Source: Adiantum capillus-veneris (lineage: Eukaryota; Streptophyta; Polypodiopsida; Polypodiales; Pteridaceae). Taken from it: a stretch of DNA of 60,000 bases. Below are positions 24,301 to 36,300 of this stretch, piece after piece (position 1 is the stretch's first letter; the number at the start of each line of letters is the position of its first letter). The notes beneath the pieces are model-generated. The model had not been told where the DNA came from. It searched no databases and worked only from the letters and a program-made list of their open reading frames with translations. The translations under genes were made by a program, and so were the position numbers. The stretch is from contig CM043952.1 of NCBI GenBank assembly GCA_014529385.2, forward strand, positions 70,238,299 to 70,298,298, given 5' to 3'.

Positions 24301-27300
24301 GTTAATTCATTCTTGCAGCTACAAGGAAAAATCCGAGACAGGAGACTGAGAGAGCAAAGGAAGTGAGATGACGGGTACACAGAGAGGAAACGCTGGGCAA
24401 TATGATAGAAAAGAGGGAGCAATAAAAAATCCTGGCTCAGCAAGTGCTGTAAGTTGTCACAAAACGGGAGCGTACACGAGCACTTAGAAATCTGAAAACT
24501 AAGATACTTTGCAAATGTGAGAGAAGGGAGAAGATCGACACAGTATTGGGGACCAAAAGATGGGCTGGTCCCCCCCCCCCCCGTCAAGAGTATTCTTTAT
24601 TCAGGGAGAATTCATATACAAGCACGAGAACCCGAGGAAACCCCTCCGTTATGTAATCTTAGACCCGAAGGTCGTGCTTTCCCGTAAAAGGGCTTGGGCA
24701 CAAGGCCGTTCTTTCCTGTAAGGGACTTAGGCGTGAAGCCGTACTTTCCCGTAAGGGACTTAGGCGTGAAGCCGTACTTCCCGTGAGGGGCTTTCCCGTA
24801 GAAAGGGAGATTCCTGCAAAACAAACTACACAAAGCAACAATTCTCAATGCGTATCAACACATTATACCTGTCGCTCCTTGCTCGGAAAAGCGACCTCCG
24901 TACTCAGTCGTCATACGAACAGTTGCAGATTTCCGTCGCCAGCACTTGCTCCAGAATCTTCAATGCTAACTCCTTCTGCTACTCCCGGCGTGCCTAAAAC
25001 TGGAACGCTTGCTGCCTTTTTATAGGCTTGGGCACCCGGCGGAAATAGGGCACAAAAAGCAGAAGCTCTGGCGCTTCTAGAGAGCGGAGAGAGAGAGCTC
25101 GTTGATTCTGGCGCTTCTAGAGAGAGGAGAGAGAGAGCTCGCTGTTTTCAGCCCATGCGTAGCTTATTAGCGTTGGGTTTTTAAAGAGCCTTGCTTTATT
25201 TTATTATAAGAGGGCTGGTCACTTAAAAGTGACCGGCCACTTTATAAAATAAAGTGGGAACCTGTTCAAACTTTAAAAACTCACTTAGTTAGTGAAAACA
25301 ATGCTACACGAACACATTCCAGGCGTCCCCGGGTGCAAAACACGGGCACATATGCAATGCAGACACAGACTCCTCGCGGGAAAGCATTTGCACTCCCGCG
25401 AATGTTCCTGCTTTTCGTAAAAAGCTTCATCGAACCCATCTTTATTCTTGTGCTTGAGTTCTTACGCATATTTTCTTACTCAGTTCGGATTTCCTCCTTA
25501 GCCTACGGAATGCCCCCTTTCTGATGCACCCGTGACCCATCATGTGACGCATCAGGGGCACTCGTAACCCGGCCCTTTCCACCGAACTTACGGAAACTCT
25601 TTTGCGATGTTTACCGTCATTAGAGTTGTCCGTTCTTGATGGCACTTCGTGTAGCTACAATCTTTTAACAGTTCTTAGTGTACACAATAAAATATCCTAG
25701 AAAAAGAGATTAATCATTAAAAAAATTAAGAAAATAGTCCAATTAGCAACATCCCTCTGGCTTCTAAACAGTTGACCTCAACTGTAGTGCTTGGACATAT
25801 ACCTCCAGTATCTCAGGATAAGCTGCTAATTCCTCCTTTGTCATCCACTGAGCATCTAAATTCGAATAGTTCTTAAACTTAACCAAATACTTCCGTGTTA
25901 TTTTTCCGGACTTGAGGGGTCGCTCCTGATGACTTACTATCTGCTCCGGTTGGAGTATTTCTTCTGTTTCCTCAACCTCAGGAGGTTCCTCAACACTAGG
26001 CTGACTCGGAGGTGGTCCCACATACGGCCGGAGTAAAGTGACATGGAAAGCATTATGGATCCTCCAATTAGGCGGTAGCTCTAATCGGAAGGTGACATCA
26101 TTCACTTGCTCAGTGATCTTAAACGGCCCATAATAACGGGTAGAAAGTTTTACCACCTTTCCCTTATGAGACGCTTGTTTCTTAAGTCTTGCCTTCTCAA
26201 ACTTTCTTAAGTCTTGCCTTCTCAAACTTGAGTAAGACTAATTGTCCGACTGTTAAGTCTAGATTCCTCCTGTGCTTGTCTGCAGCTTTCTTATGCTTTT
26301 CCTGAGAGCGTAGAATAGCTCGCCTAACTTGCCCGTAGGCTGTGTCCAAATCCTGGACAAATTCATCTGCTGCAAAGATCTTATCCTCAGTTAAAAGGAT
26401 TGGTGGAAGCAAAGGCGTACCATAGAGAATCTCAAAAGGTGCTTTCCCCGTCGATGAGTGTATGGTATTGTTATACGCATACTCGACAAGGGGCAAATAT
26501 TTCTCCCAGTCAGATTGCCGGTCCGACACATAAGCTTTTAACATATCCAATACTGTGGAGTTGGCTATCTCACTTTGCCTGTCCGTTTGAGGATGGTAGG
26601 CAGATGAAAAATTCAGCTTCGTACCAAGATTATCCATCAAAGCACGCCAAAAATTTCCTGTCATGCGAGGATCTCGATCACTCACAATAGACTTAGGCAT
26701 TCCATGATGCTTAAAGATCTGTGCCAGAAAAACCCTAGCCATATGATCTGCTTTGATCGTTTTCTTGACTGGTATAAAGTGTGCTTGCTTGCTAAACCTA
26801 TCCACAATGGTCCAGATCGCGTCATTTCGAGTCTGAGTTCTAGGGAGGTCCATGATGAAGTCCATGGCAATACTTTCCCAAGGTTCATTAGGCACAGGCA
26901 ATGGTTGTAGCAACCTAGGCGTCTTATGCTGATCATACTTCACTTTTGGGCAAACCAAGCATTCCCTGACATACTTATCAATGTCTGTTTTAAGGCTAGG
27001 CCAAAAGAAATATCTTTCCATTGCTAAGGTCGTAGGGAGACTAACCCGATGACCCGCATAAGGCGAAGCGTGTGCTTCATCCATGATCTTCTTTCTTAAT
27101 GGTTCCGCCACACATATGGCCTGATGGTGGTAGAGATAACCGTCCCGAATGGAATAGGGAAACTTATTCTCTCCACGATGTAGCTTTCCCCAAACAGGGG
27201 AGAAGTCTGGATCATTCGGATACAAATCCGATAGTGCTTCTAATTCTTGGTGATACACTGAAGTGATAGCGTTCACCCTTGGCCGCCTAGACAATGCGTC

Positions 27301-30300
27301 CGCGACCACATTCTTACTCCCAGCCGTGTGAAGGATCTGGAAGTGAAACATAGACAAAAGGTTTTCCCATCTCATCTGCTTCTCATATAGTTTCCTTTGC
27401 GTAAGAAAATACCGCAAAATCTGGTGATCAGTCTTGATCACAAAATCCGCTCCTAGAAGATAGTGCTTCCAGTTGGATAAGGCGTGAATCACAGCCGTGA
27501 GTTCCTTTTCGTAGATTGATGCATGCAACTCTGCATCCTTAAGCCATCTGCTTTCGTAGGCCACTGCATGGCCTTCTTGGTTTAACACTGCTCCGATGCA
27601 ATCACCTGAAGCATCGCAGTGAACCTCAAATGGTTTCCTTAAGTCAGGCACTATCAAAATAGGTCCATGGCTTAGCAAGTACTTGAGCTGACCAAAAGCT
27701 CCTTGTTGTCTCGATCCCCATCTGAAAGGAATCTTCTTCTTTGTCAAGTCATGAAGTGGTCTTGCTACATGGGCAAATCCTCGGACAAACCTTCGATAAT
27801 ACGAAGAAGCTACGTACATCATGTACCGTAGTGGGAATAGGCCAATCTTCTAGCACTCGGATCTTGGCAGGATCCATACTCACTTGATTGTGAGAGACTA
27901 TATGGCCGAGATAGTGTATCTCTGAGAGAAAGAACTCGCTCTTCTTTGCATTCACATGCAACTCATGCTTTCGCAATTCTTGAAACACTAGGTCCAAGTG
28001 CTTCCGGTGTTCCTCTTCTGACTCAGAGAAGATGAGTATGTCGTCAAAGAATACTCCGGTAAAAGATCGATACGGGCTGAAAATGCGGTCCATCATGCGA
28101 TTGAACGTCGTAGGAGCATTGGTCAAGCCGAAAGGCATTACCAAAAATTCATATAGTCCAAAGGTTGTGCGGAAAGCAGTCTTATGGACATCCTCAGGGG
28201 CGATCCGTATTTGATGATACCCACTCTTTAAGTCTATGCGACTAAAGACACTTGCACCCTGCAACTTATCAAGTATATCATCAATCCGAAGGATCGGAAA
28301 GCGATTCTTGATCGTGATCTTGTTTAAAGACCTATAGTCTATGCACATTCGAAACGTGCCATCTTTCTTCTGCACTAGTAGAACTAGAGAGCAGTAGGGT
28401 GAAGCACTTGGCCGTACTAACCCTTTCTCTAGAAGCTCGTTGACTTGCTTCAAAATTTCCTCTTGCTAAGCAAGACTCACCCGATAAGGGGGTTGATTGG
28501 GAGGCGAGCTACCCGGTATGAGATCTATGCGGTGATCTTCCGGGCGTACCAGAGGTAGTTCATCAGAGAGTGTTTCCGTGAAACAATCTTTGTACTTTTC
28601 AATAAATTGAAAACACTTAATGTCCAGACTAGAGAGTGAATCCCCACTAGTTTTATCCTTCTCACGTGCAAAAATCAAGTAAGCAGAAACACACTTCTTC
28701 ATTTCTTTCTTAATGGAGATATGACTTACAATTGGGAATTGCCAATCTCCTACATCAGCATGAATCTTTATTTTCTTACCCCCATGATCAAAAGTGAGGG
28801 TCTTTTCCACATAATCGGGAATAGGTGTCATGTGGAAATGCCATGGCATACCCAAGATGATATCACATCCCTCGATGGGTGCCATCAAAAATGATTCGCG
28901 GTCCTTGTACTTGCCAATCCGAAGATTGAGGTGTCCTGCACGGGAGTTGCATTGGTTGTCAACCCCTCGAATGCCGATCCGGATGTAACCGGTGTGCCAA
29001 GCTGAGCCGGTGTGAGGCACAAACGTTCTGCAGTATCCAGGGAGATGAAGTTATGCGTGGATCCTGGGTCATAAAGAATCAGTACTCGCTGGTTGTTCAG
29101 AGACCCCCAGCCCTTCAGAAGCTGACGCTTCCCCTTCTCCGTTGCTGTGTTTCCTTGAACATCTGGAATTGAGTTCGAGCTTGGTGGAGCGGGTTCCTTC
29201 CTTGCTTTATCTTGCCTCGTAGAGGCTTGTTCTTGCCGTTGTTGCTTTAGAGGGCAGTCCGGCTTCATATGTCCTTTCTCTCCACAGTAGAAGCATCTTC
29301 CTTCCTCTCTGAAGGTTTGGAGTTGAGTAGGAGAGAGATACTTAGTTCGCTTGCCATTGCCCTCTGGCTTCTTAGAATGATCATGATCCCTAGATGGAGG
29401 ACGTTTTCTTCCTTGGCCCCCTTGGTCATCGTAGACCCCTCTTTGTCTTGCACGGTAAGTGCTATGCTCCATTTTTCTGGGTGTCCCAGTTGAGTGCAAA
29501 TCCTCAGCAATGATTGCCGACTCCATCATCCTCTAAAGAGTGTCATGCGGATACACTTTCATACTCTTTCGAAGCTGCGGTTGGAGACCCGCTTCGAACT
29601 TTCGTTTCTTTTCCTCGTCGGCAATCTTCATGAAGGGAGTGACCTTCAGAAGAACCGACCAATACTTGTCCACATAGGTCGTGACTCTCTCATGTTCCTT
29701 CTGGGCGAGCCAGTCCCATTCCTTCCGTATGTCCTGCTCAAAGTCAGGCGGAAGAAACTGTTCATAAAATTCAGATTTGAATCTCTCCCAAGTTCTGGCC
29801 TGAGAACCTTCCAGAATCTTGGCTAACCACCAATTACTTGCCGTTTCCTTGAGGTGCATCCCCACATGGCGCAATTTGGATCTTTCTGTGAAGTGCCCAT
29901 TGGTAAAGGCGACTTCAAACTGTCTGATGAAGGACAGTGCTTTGGAGATATCTCTCCGTCCGTTGTAGGTTTCGAACTTGATGTCCTTGTCGCCTGATTT
30001 GAAGACTCTCATGCGATGTTGAGACTTGCGACCATGCTTCTTGAATCGAGGCTTATCTTTAGGTTGATGTAGGGTAGTAGTAGTAGCGGCTTCCTTCTTC
30101 TGACAAGACGATCGAGATGTAGAAGTATAATCAAGAGAGTAAGATGGAGATGAGATAGAGATGTCCTTGCTCTCGTCTAGCAAAGAGAGCGCTTTTTCCT
30201 GGCCTTTCCTTGGAGTAGGCCGTTCATTCCGATCCGAAGATCCTTTGTGCACCTCGGCACGTTCTTCTTCTCTTTCCTCCTGTGGTCTCACACCAACAGT

Positions 30301-33300
30301 GTGGTCTGGATGCCCGACTGCATCAGTTCCATTCGTTTTCTTCATTCCGCCCAAGAGCTTTTGGACATCTGGCAATAGTAAGATTTGTTGCAAATCCGCA
30401 AGCTGAGCTTGCACTTGTTGAAGCTCCTCTTCAACGCTTCTCCCTTGGCTCGACATGGTTCTTCCCGTTCTTCCCGGAATCGTCCTTCTTTGCAGAGAAA
30501 GAGAGGAGTCCGAGCTCTGATACCACTGCCACAAAACGGGAGCATACACGAGCACTCAGAAATCTGAAAAATAAAATACTTTGCAAATGTGAGAGAAGGG
30601 AGAAGATCGACACAGTATTGGGGACCAGAAGATGGGTTGGTCCCCCCCCCCGTCAAGAGTATTCTTTATTCAGGGAGATTTCATATACAAGCACGAGAAC
30701 CCGAGGAAACCCCTCCGTTCTGTAATCTTAGACCCGAAGGTCGTGCTTTCCCGTAAAAGGGCTTGGGCACAAGGCCGTTCTTTCCCATAAGGGACTTAGG
30801 CACGAAGCCGTACTTTCCCGTAAGGGACTTAGGCGTGAAGCCGTACTTTCCGTGAGGGGCTTTCCCGTAGGAAGGGAGATTCCTGCAAAACAAACCACAC
30901 AAAGCAACAATTCTCAATGCGTATCAACACATTATACCTGTCGCTCCTTGCTCGGAAAAGCGACCTCCGTACTCAGTCGTCACACGAACAGTTGCAGATT
31001 TCCGTCGCCAGCACTTGCTCCAGAATCTTCAGCGCTAACTCCTTGTGCTGCTCCCAGCGTGCCTAAAACTGGAACGCTTGCTGCCTTTTTATAGGCCTGG
31101 GCACCCGGCGGAAATAGGGCACAAAAAGCAGAAGCTCTGGCGCTTCTAGAGAGAGGAGAGAGAGAGCTCGCTGTTTTCAGCCCATGCGTAGCTTATTAGC
31201 GTTGGGTTTTTAAAGAGCCTTGCTTTATTTTATTATAAGAGGGCTGGTCACTTAAAAGTGACCGGCCACTTTATAAAATAAAGTGGGAACGTGTTCAAAC
31301 TTTAAAAACTCACTTAGTTAGTGAAAACAATGCTACACGAACACATTCCAGGCGTCCTCGGGTGCAGAACACGGGCACAGATGCAATGCAGACACAGACT
31401 CCTCGCGGGAAAGCATCTGCCCTCTCGCGAATGTTCCTGCTTTTCGTAAAAAGCTTCATCGAACCCATCTTTATTCTTGTGCTTGCGTTCTTACGCGTAG
31501 TTTCTTACTCAGTTCGGATTTCCTCCTTAGCCTACGGAATGCCCCCTTTCTGATGCACCCGTTACCTATCGTGTGACGCATCAGGGGCACTCGTAACCCG
31601 GCCCTTTCCACCAAACTTACGGAAACTCCTTTGCGATGTTTACCGTCACCCATCAAACGACACATCAGAGTTGTCCGTTCTTGATGGCACTTCCTGTAGC
31701 TACAATCTTTTAACAGTTCTTAGTGTACACAATAAAATATCCTAGAAAAAGAGATTAATCATTAAAAAAATTAAGAAAATAGTCCAATTAGCAACAAAGT
31801 GATGGATAGAAAGAGTAGCCCCTATGTTTACACCACCTTAGGAAGTTTCTTTGAATGCTTGTTCAACACAGTTCGACAAGAAACTCTCATGACTCTTTGT
31901 CAACAGTTTGATCTTAACACACCAACCTACACGAGATATTTTCCGGTTTTAATATTTTTAGCAATCTTTATGAGAACTTAGAAGGTTTCTATCAAAGAAA
32001 ATTTTATAATTTGTGCTCATCATTTTTAACAGACACTGAGCAATTGGCACGGCATCAGTCTGAAGAAAAAATCTGGTTTGTCTGAGGCACTAGTTTTGTC
32101 AAGTTTGATAACCCAAGTTTTGCCCAAACATTTTCAGAGCCGCATTGTGCATTGATTATATTTGGATTTACAGCTCTAAGAGGCGCTTATGACTTTTAGG
32201 TGATTTTTGATGTATCTAAGTGGATGCACATAACAGAGGCTAATTCTTATGATCTTCCCATCAAATCTGTTTAGCTTCCCAAAATTTTGGTTATTGTTGA
32301 AAGTAAAAGGCACCCATCATGAAATGCAAGCTATTCCCTTGTCGGCTGGTTTTTCATAAAATTACCAGCATGCATATTCACTTAAAGAGAACGTTTCAAA
32401 TTCAAGAATGTGCAGACTTCACAAGTTGATTTTCCATGGGGTTGTGTGATGTTACAGGATGGTTAAATTATTTCAAAAACTTTCTCGTTGCCCCTTGGGA
32501 GATGAAAGATCTTGTGAAGATTTTGAACCCTCAAAACCATTGAGACGCCTTTCTTATGATATTAACGCAATGGTGGAGATGCGGCGCTTCACTGATGCAA
32601 CCTACCTCCAAAGGAAGACGATATACTTGATGTTTAATCCACTCATCGAGAGGAGGCATGAGTGTGGAGTTCTACTCGTAATCTTAGGTTTTCTTTGGCA
32701 CACTCAGAATAAGAACGGAACAGTAGTGCAATACGGACCCATCACCTGAATTTGGGGTCTTGATTGTCTGGGATGTTTGCATCTTCTTAGGTCGGCAATA
32801 ATTGAACAGAGAATTTTAGGTGTTCAAACGTCATAAAAACATCTTTCAAATGACCATGCTGAGTTTTCTCAATAATGAATGATGACTAAACAGTGTTTAT
32901 GATACTTGCTACTCTGAAAAGGTATCTCATGTAAAATTTCAGATTGGCTTAAAATTCCTCTTTTGGTGTTTGTAATTCCCTCAGACAAAGTCAAGGTTTT
33001 CTACTTTCATGTCTCAAATTCGTATTCTATTTGTTCATCATCTGGCAAAACATCATGAGAAGATTCTTCAACCTTATGCTTATGAACCTTGCGCGCGGAC
33101 ACTGTTGAGCGAGCAGATCTCTCTAGTCTTGCTATTTTCAGTTTTGATTTTGTTCCCATGAGGCTTCACAGTCCACAACATCAAACCAAGAACTTTAACA
33201 GCTGTTAGGCAAGAATTTTATTATCTTTTAAATTTTCTCAATTTGTTCATGTTCAGGAAAGCCTTCAGACCAGACTGAAATTGCAGCAGAGGGTGGGCCA

Positions 33301-36300
33301 AATGTGGAACAGCAAAGGGAAGGCATTGATGGAAGCTCTGATGAGGAGAGATCTGGCATTTGTGGGCTGGCTCCGGCCATCATTCCTGCCTATCCTTGGG
33401 GTGTTTGTAGTAAGTGGTTACGTTTGTGCCCTCTATTTTATCTTGCTAGGATTGAAAACGGATCTTGGAAGGACTGCTGTAGCACATACAAGAGTTTTGC
33501 TCTCCCCTGAATAGACAAGGTACAATGTTTGTGCCATGCAGGGAAGCAGATAAGAGGGCTTGAGGATGCAGGAGCACATTCTCAATCCGAAGAAGGCGCG
33601 CAACCTTTGATCAGTGAGTCAACTTGCACCTGTGGAATTGCTCAGGCATTATTCCCTGAATACCAATGGGGTTACTTGACAAAAGCAGAAGGTAAATTTC
33701 TAAAGTTGCTGCCCTGTATACAACATTCTGGTTCCAGAGGTAGTAGTAACAAGTTATATGGAATTTGTCTCTTAAATCTCTATCAGACATGGAAGCCGGC
33801 CCCAAAGATGCCAGATCCGTATCATCTGAAGATTCCAACTTGCAGATCGTGTCTCATTCTGAAATATCTGACACAGTGCCGCTGTCTCAGCCTGAAATAT
33901 CCGATGCAGTGCCGCAACTTGAAAGAGAAGAAAGAAGTTGTACCTGTGGGCTCATACCTGCCTTAATACCCAACTATCCTTGGGGTCTTACTGGGAGGGT
34001 TAAAGGTGCTTGACCTTTTGCCCATTCAATGAGCTACTTGCTGGATACTTGTAGTGTATTTCGGTTTTTGCCATGTGACATGAACGGAATTTCATGACTC
34101 ATGTGCAGATACTGTGGAGAACGAGACTGATACACAGGCTAAAACTGTGCAAGAGACAGAGGGAAAGGAGGCAGAGGACAAAACTTCTAGCTGTGATCTT
34201 ACTTCTGCACTCTTGCCTGATTATCCATGGGGCATGACCTCTGAATCACAAGGTTCTTTGGGACTCCAAGCTTGTCACTCTCATCTACTGCTGCGTATAC
34301 TAGAGGTACAAGTCAATTTGAATGTGCTCACCGTGACTTCTTTGTCCAGATATATCTGAAGATACATCGAATTTCAGAAAAAAAAGGGAATCGGAGCATA
34401 TTGGGATGAGCTTCTTGCAGAATGGTGCCCATATGCGCATCGGCTCGGCAGTGCTACCTTCGTATCCTTGGGGCAAGTGCTCTGTACATCAGTCTGTACA
34501 TGGTAAATTTTGTCTCAAACAACCAATCTCTTTGTCTTATTGGTCTTAAGGAGGAGAGCTCGCCCCCTAGCACTAAATTATTTGACGTAATGATGTTCTG
34601 ATTAGCCTTTATACTTGAAGCAGTAGAACATGGTAGATTGCAACCTGATCAGGATGCTGTAGATAGGGACTGCATTTGTGGATTGGGCTTGGCAATGTTG
34701 CCTGAGTTTCCTTGGGGCCAAAGTTTATCAAAAGGTCGTGCACCTCTAGACTTGGCTCTTCTTTTTGGTTCTTTGTTCTTGGTTGAATCTACTCACCCTT
34801 TTGATCATGTGCAGCAAAAAGCAAGCAACATTCCAAAATTAGCAGCCAAGAAGTAAAGAACTACATCGAGCAAGAGACCAAGATAGAAGCGTGCATTACA
34901 AGCAAAACTGATGTATTCACTGTAACAAGTACAAAAATGTCATATTCAGGCCAAAAGCCTCCACAAAATATTAAGACCATGATTCCTCAGGAGACTTCAC
35001 ACACAATACAGCATGTGAAATTAGATCAGATGGTTACTGTTATAGACGCAAGTGTTAAAGTCGACGAAACAGCTGGAATTAAAGGGCCCCCTTTAGCATC
35101 TCTCCCTTCCACTGGATTTGCTTTGCTAGATTTTGGGGATGAGGGTTTGAGAGGTAAAGAAAGGATTGAAACTAAACCATCTACAGGTTATGCTCATCTG
35201 GAGGAGTTCATTGAGGAGAAGGACATTACAATTTCAGAAATTGAAGAGGACCCCCCCTTGCTCAAGCGCACACGTTCTAAAACCAAACCAGATAGAACTT
35301 GGCAATCGGCTCCGCAGGAGAGTTACTACAAGCCCGAAAAGATTAGACCTCAAACACCACCCACCAGTGGCACACAGTTTCCTAGCTTTGAATGGTCTGT
35401 TGGGAAACTAGACGCAGGTGCCAAACTGCCTAGTTTCTGTTGAATTTGTTACTGGCTTATAAAACTTTTTTCTAAACAAAATTGCACTTATACAGGTGAC
35501 CTTACAACCCCTTTGCTGAAGGCATCTATAGAACCAGAAACAGAAACATTTGTTTCTGTGTTGAAGCCATCTCCTGTTAATGTTGATCAACCCAAGAGTG
35601 ACAATTGGATTTCTGTATTCAAGGTTTCAAAGCCTTCTGGTGAGTCTGGAATCAGAAAATTCCATCTGGTAGCTTATGCTGTTGTTCTGAAGCTCTTTTG
35701 CATGAACCGTTTTTAGACGACGGCGGCCTTGGAGTCCCATTGTTATCACCAGCTTCAGCATACATAGAAGAGATAGAGGAGGTGAAGCGCCCTATTTCTC
35801 ACCCCCAAATCCAGGCTGATGTGACTGAAGCTGTGATAGATGTCCCTCCGAGTGATTCAGGAGGGACCTCGGTGGGAGCAATTGTTGCAACTGCCCCAGA
35901 TTTAGCTACTACTAAGAAGGAAAGAGACGAGTGGGATATCTTAAAAGCTATTGTCTATGGTGGTTTGGATATATCAATTGCCAGTTTAGGGGTCACATCC
36001 TCTGCAGCTGGAGGCAATGCCATCACTAGTAAGCATTTGCAATGAACTAGGTAAGCACATAGAATGTTTTGTCTCTTGAAACTAATAATTTCCTGTCGTA
36101 TATCCAGGAACGGTTGTGTACATGGGCTTAGCAACGCTGTTTTCTGGATTCATCGCATTTTACCATAATGTCAGTAGTATATGCAAAGAAAGCAAGACAG
36201 TTCTACTTCTTTTTCATGTTTCGGTTTCATCTGACTTTTGAGTGTTTTGGTTGATGCAGGTGCTTAACCTTTATCACTATCATAAAGATTACTACATTGA

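Larger units (their letters stand above)
24455..31796 (-). mobile_element. Ty3/gypsy chromovirus-type LTR retrotransposon (complete, ORFs broken)
   Basis: 7.34 kb minus-strand element in the 21.2 kb intron, antisense to the host gene. LTRs 24455-25751 and 30527-31796 start TG and end CA. They are flanked by the 4-bp direct repeat AAGT (24451-24454 and 31797-31800). The primer site (30514-30525) and polypurine tract (25752-25763) are in place. Internal order: gag with CCHC, protease, RT, RNase H, integrase, chromodomain. The coding frame has two in-frame TAGs, two frameshifts and a 25-bp tandem duplication. LTRs differ by a few percent plus a 41-bp duplication and a ~20-bp indel, so it is not very recent. 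Confidence 0.9.

Noticed and set aside
24612-24848. Repetitive ORF ([11 protein letters not shown] units) and its twin at 30681-30917
   Set aside because: Lies wholly inside the two gypsy LTRs and reflects their internal ~37-bp repeats, not a gene.
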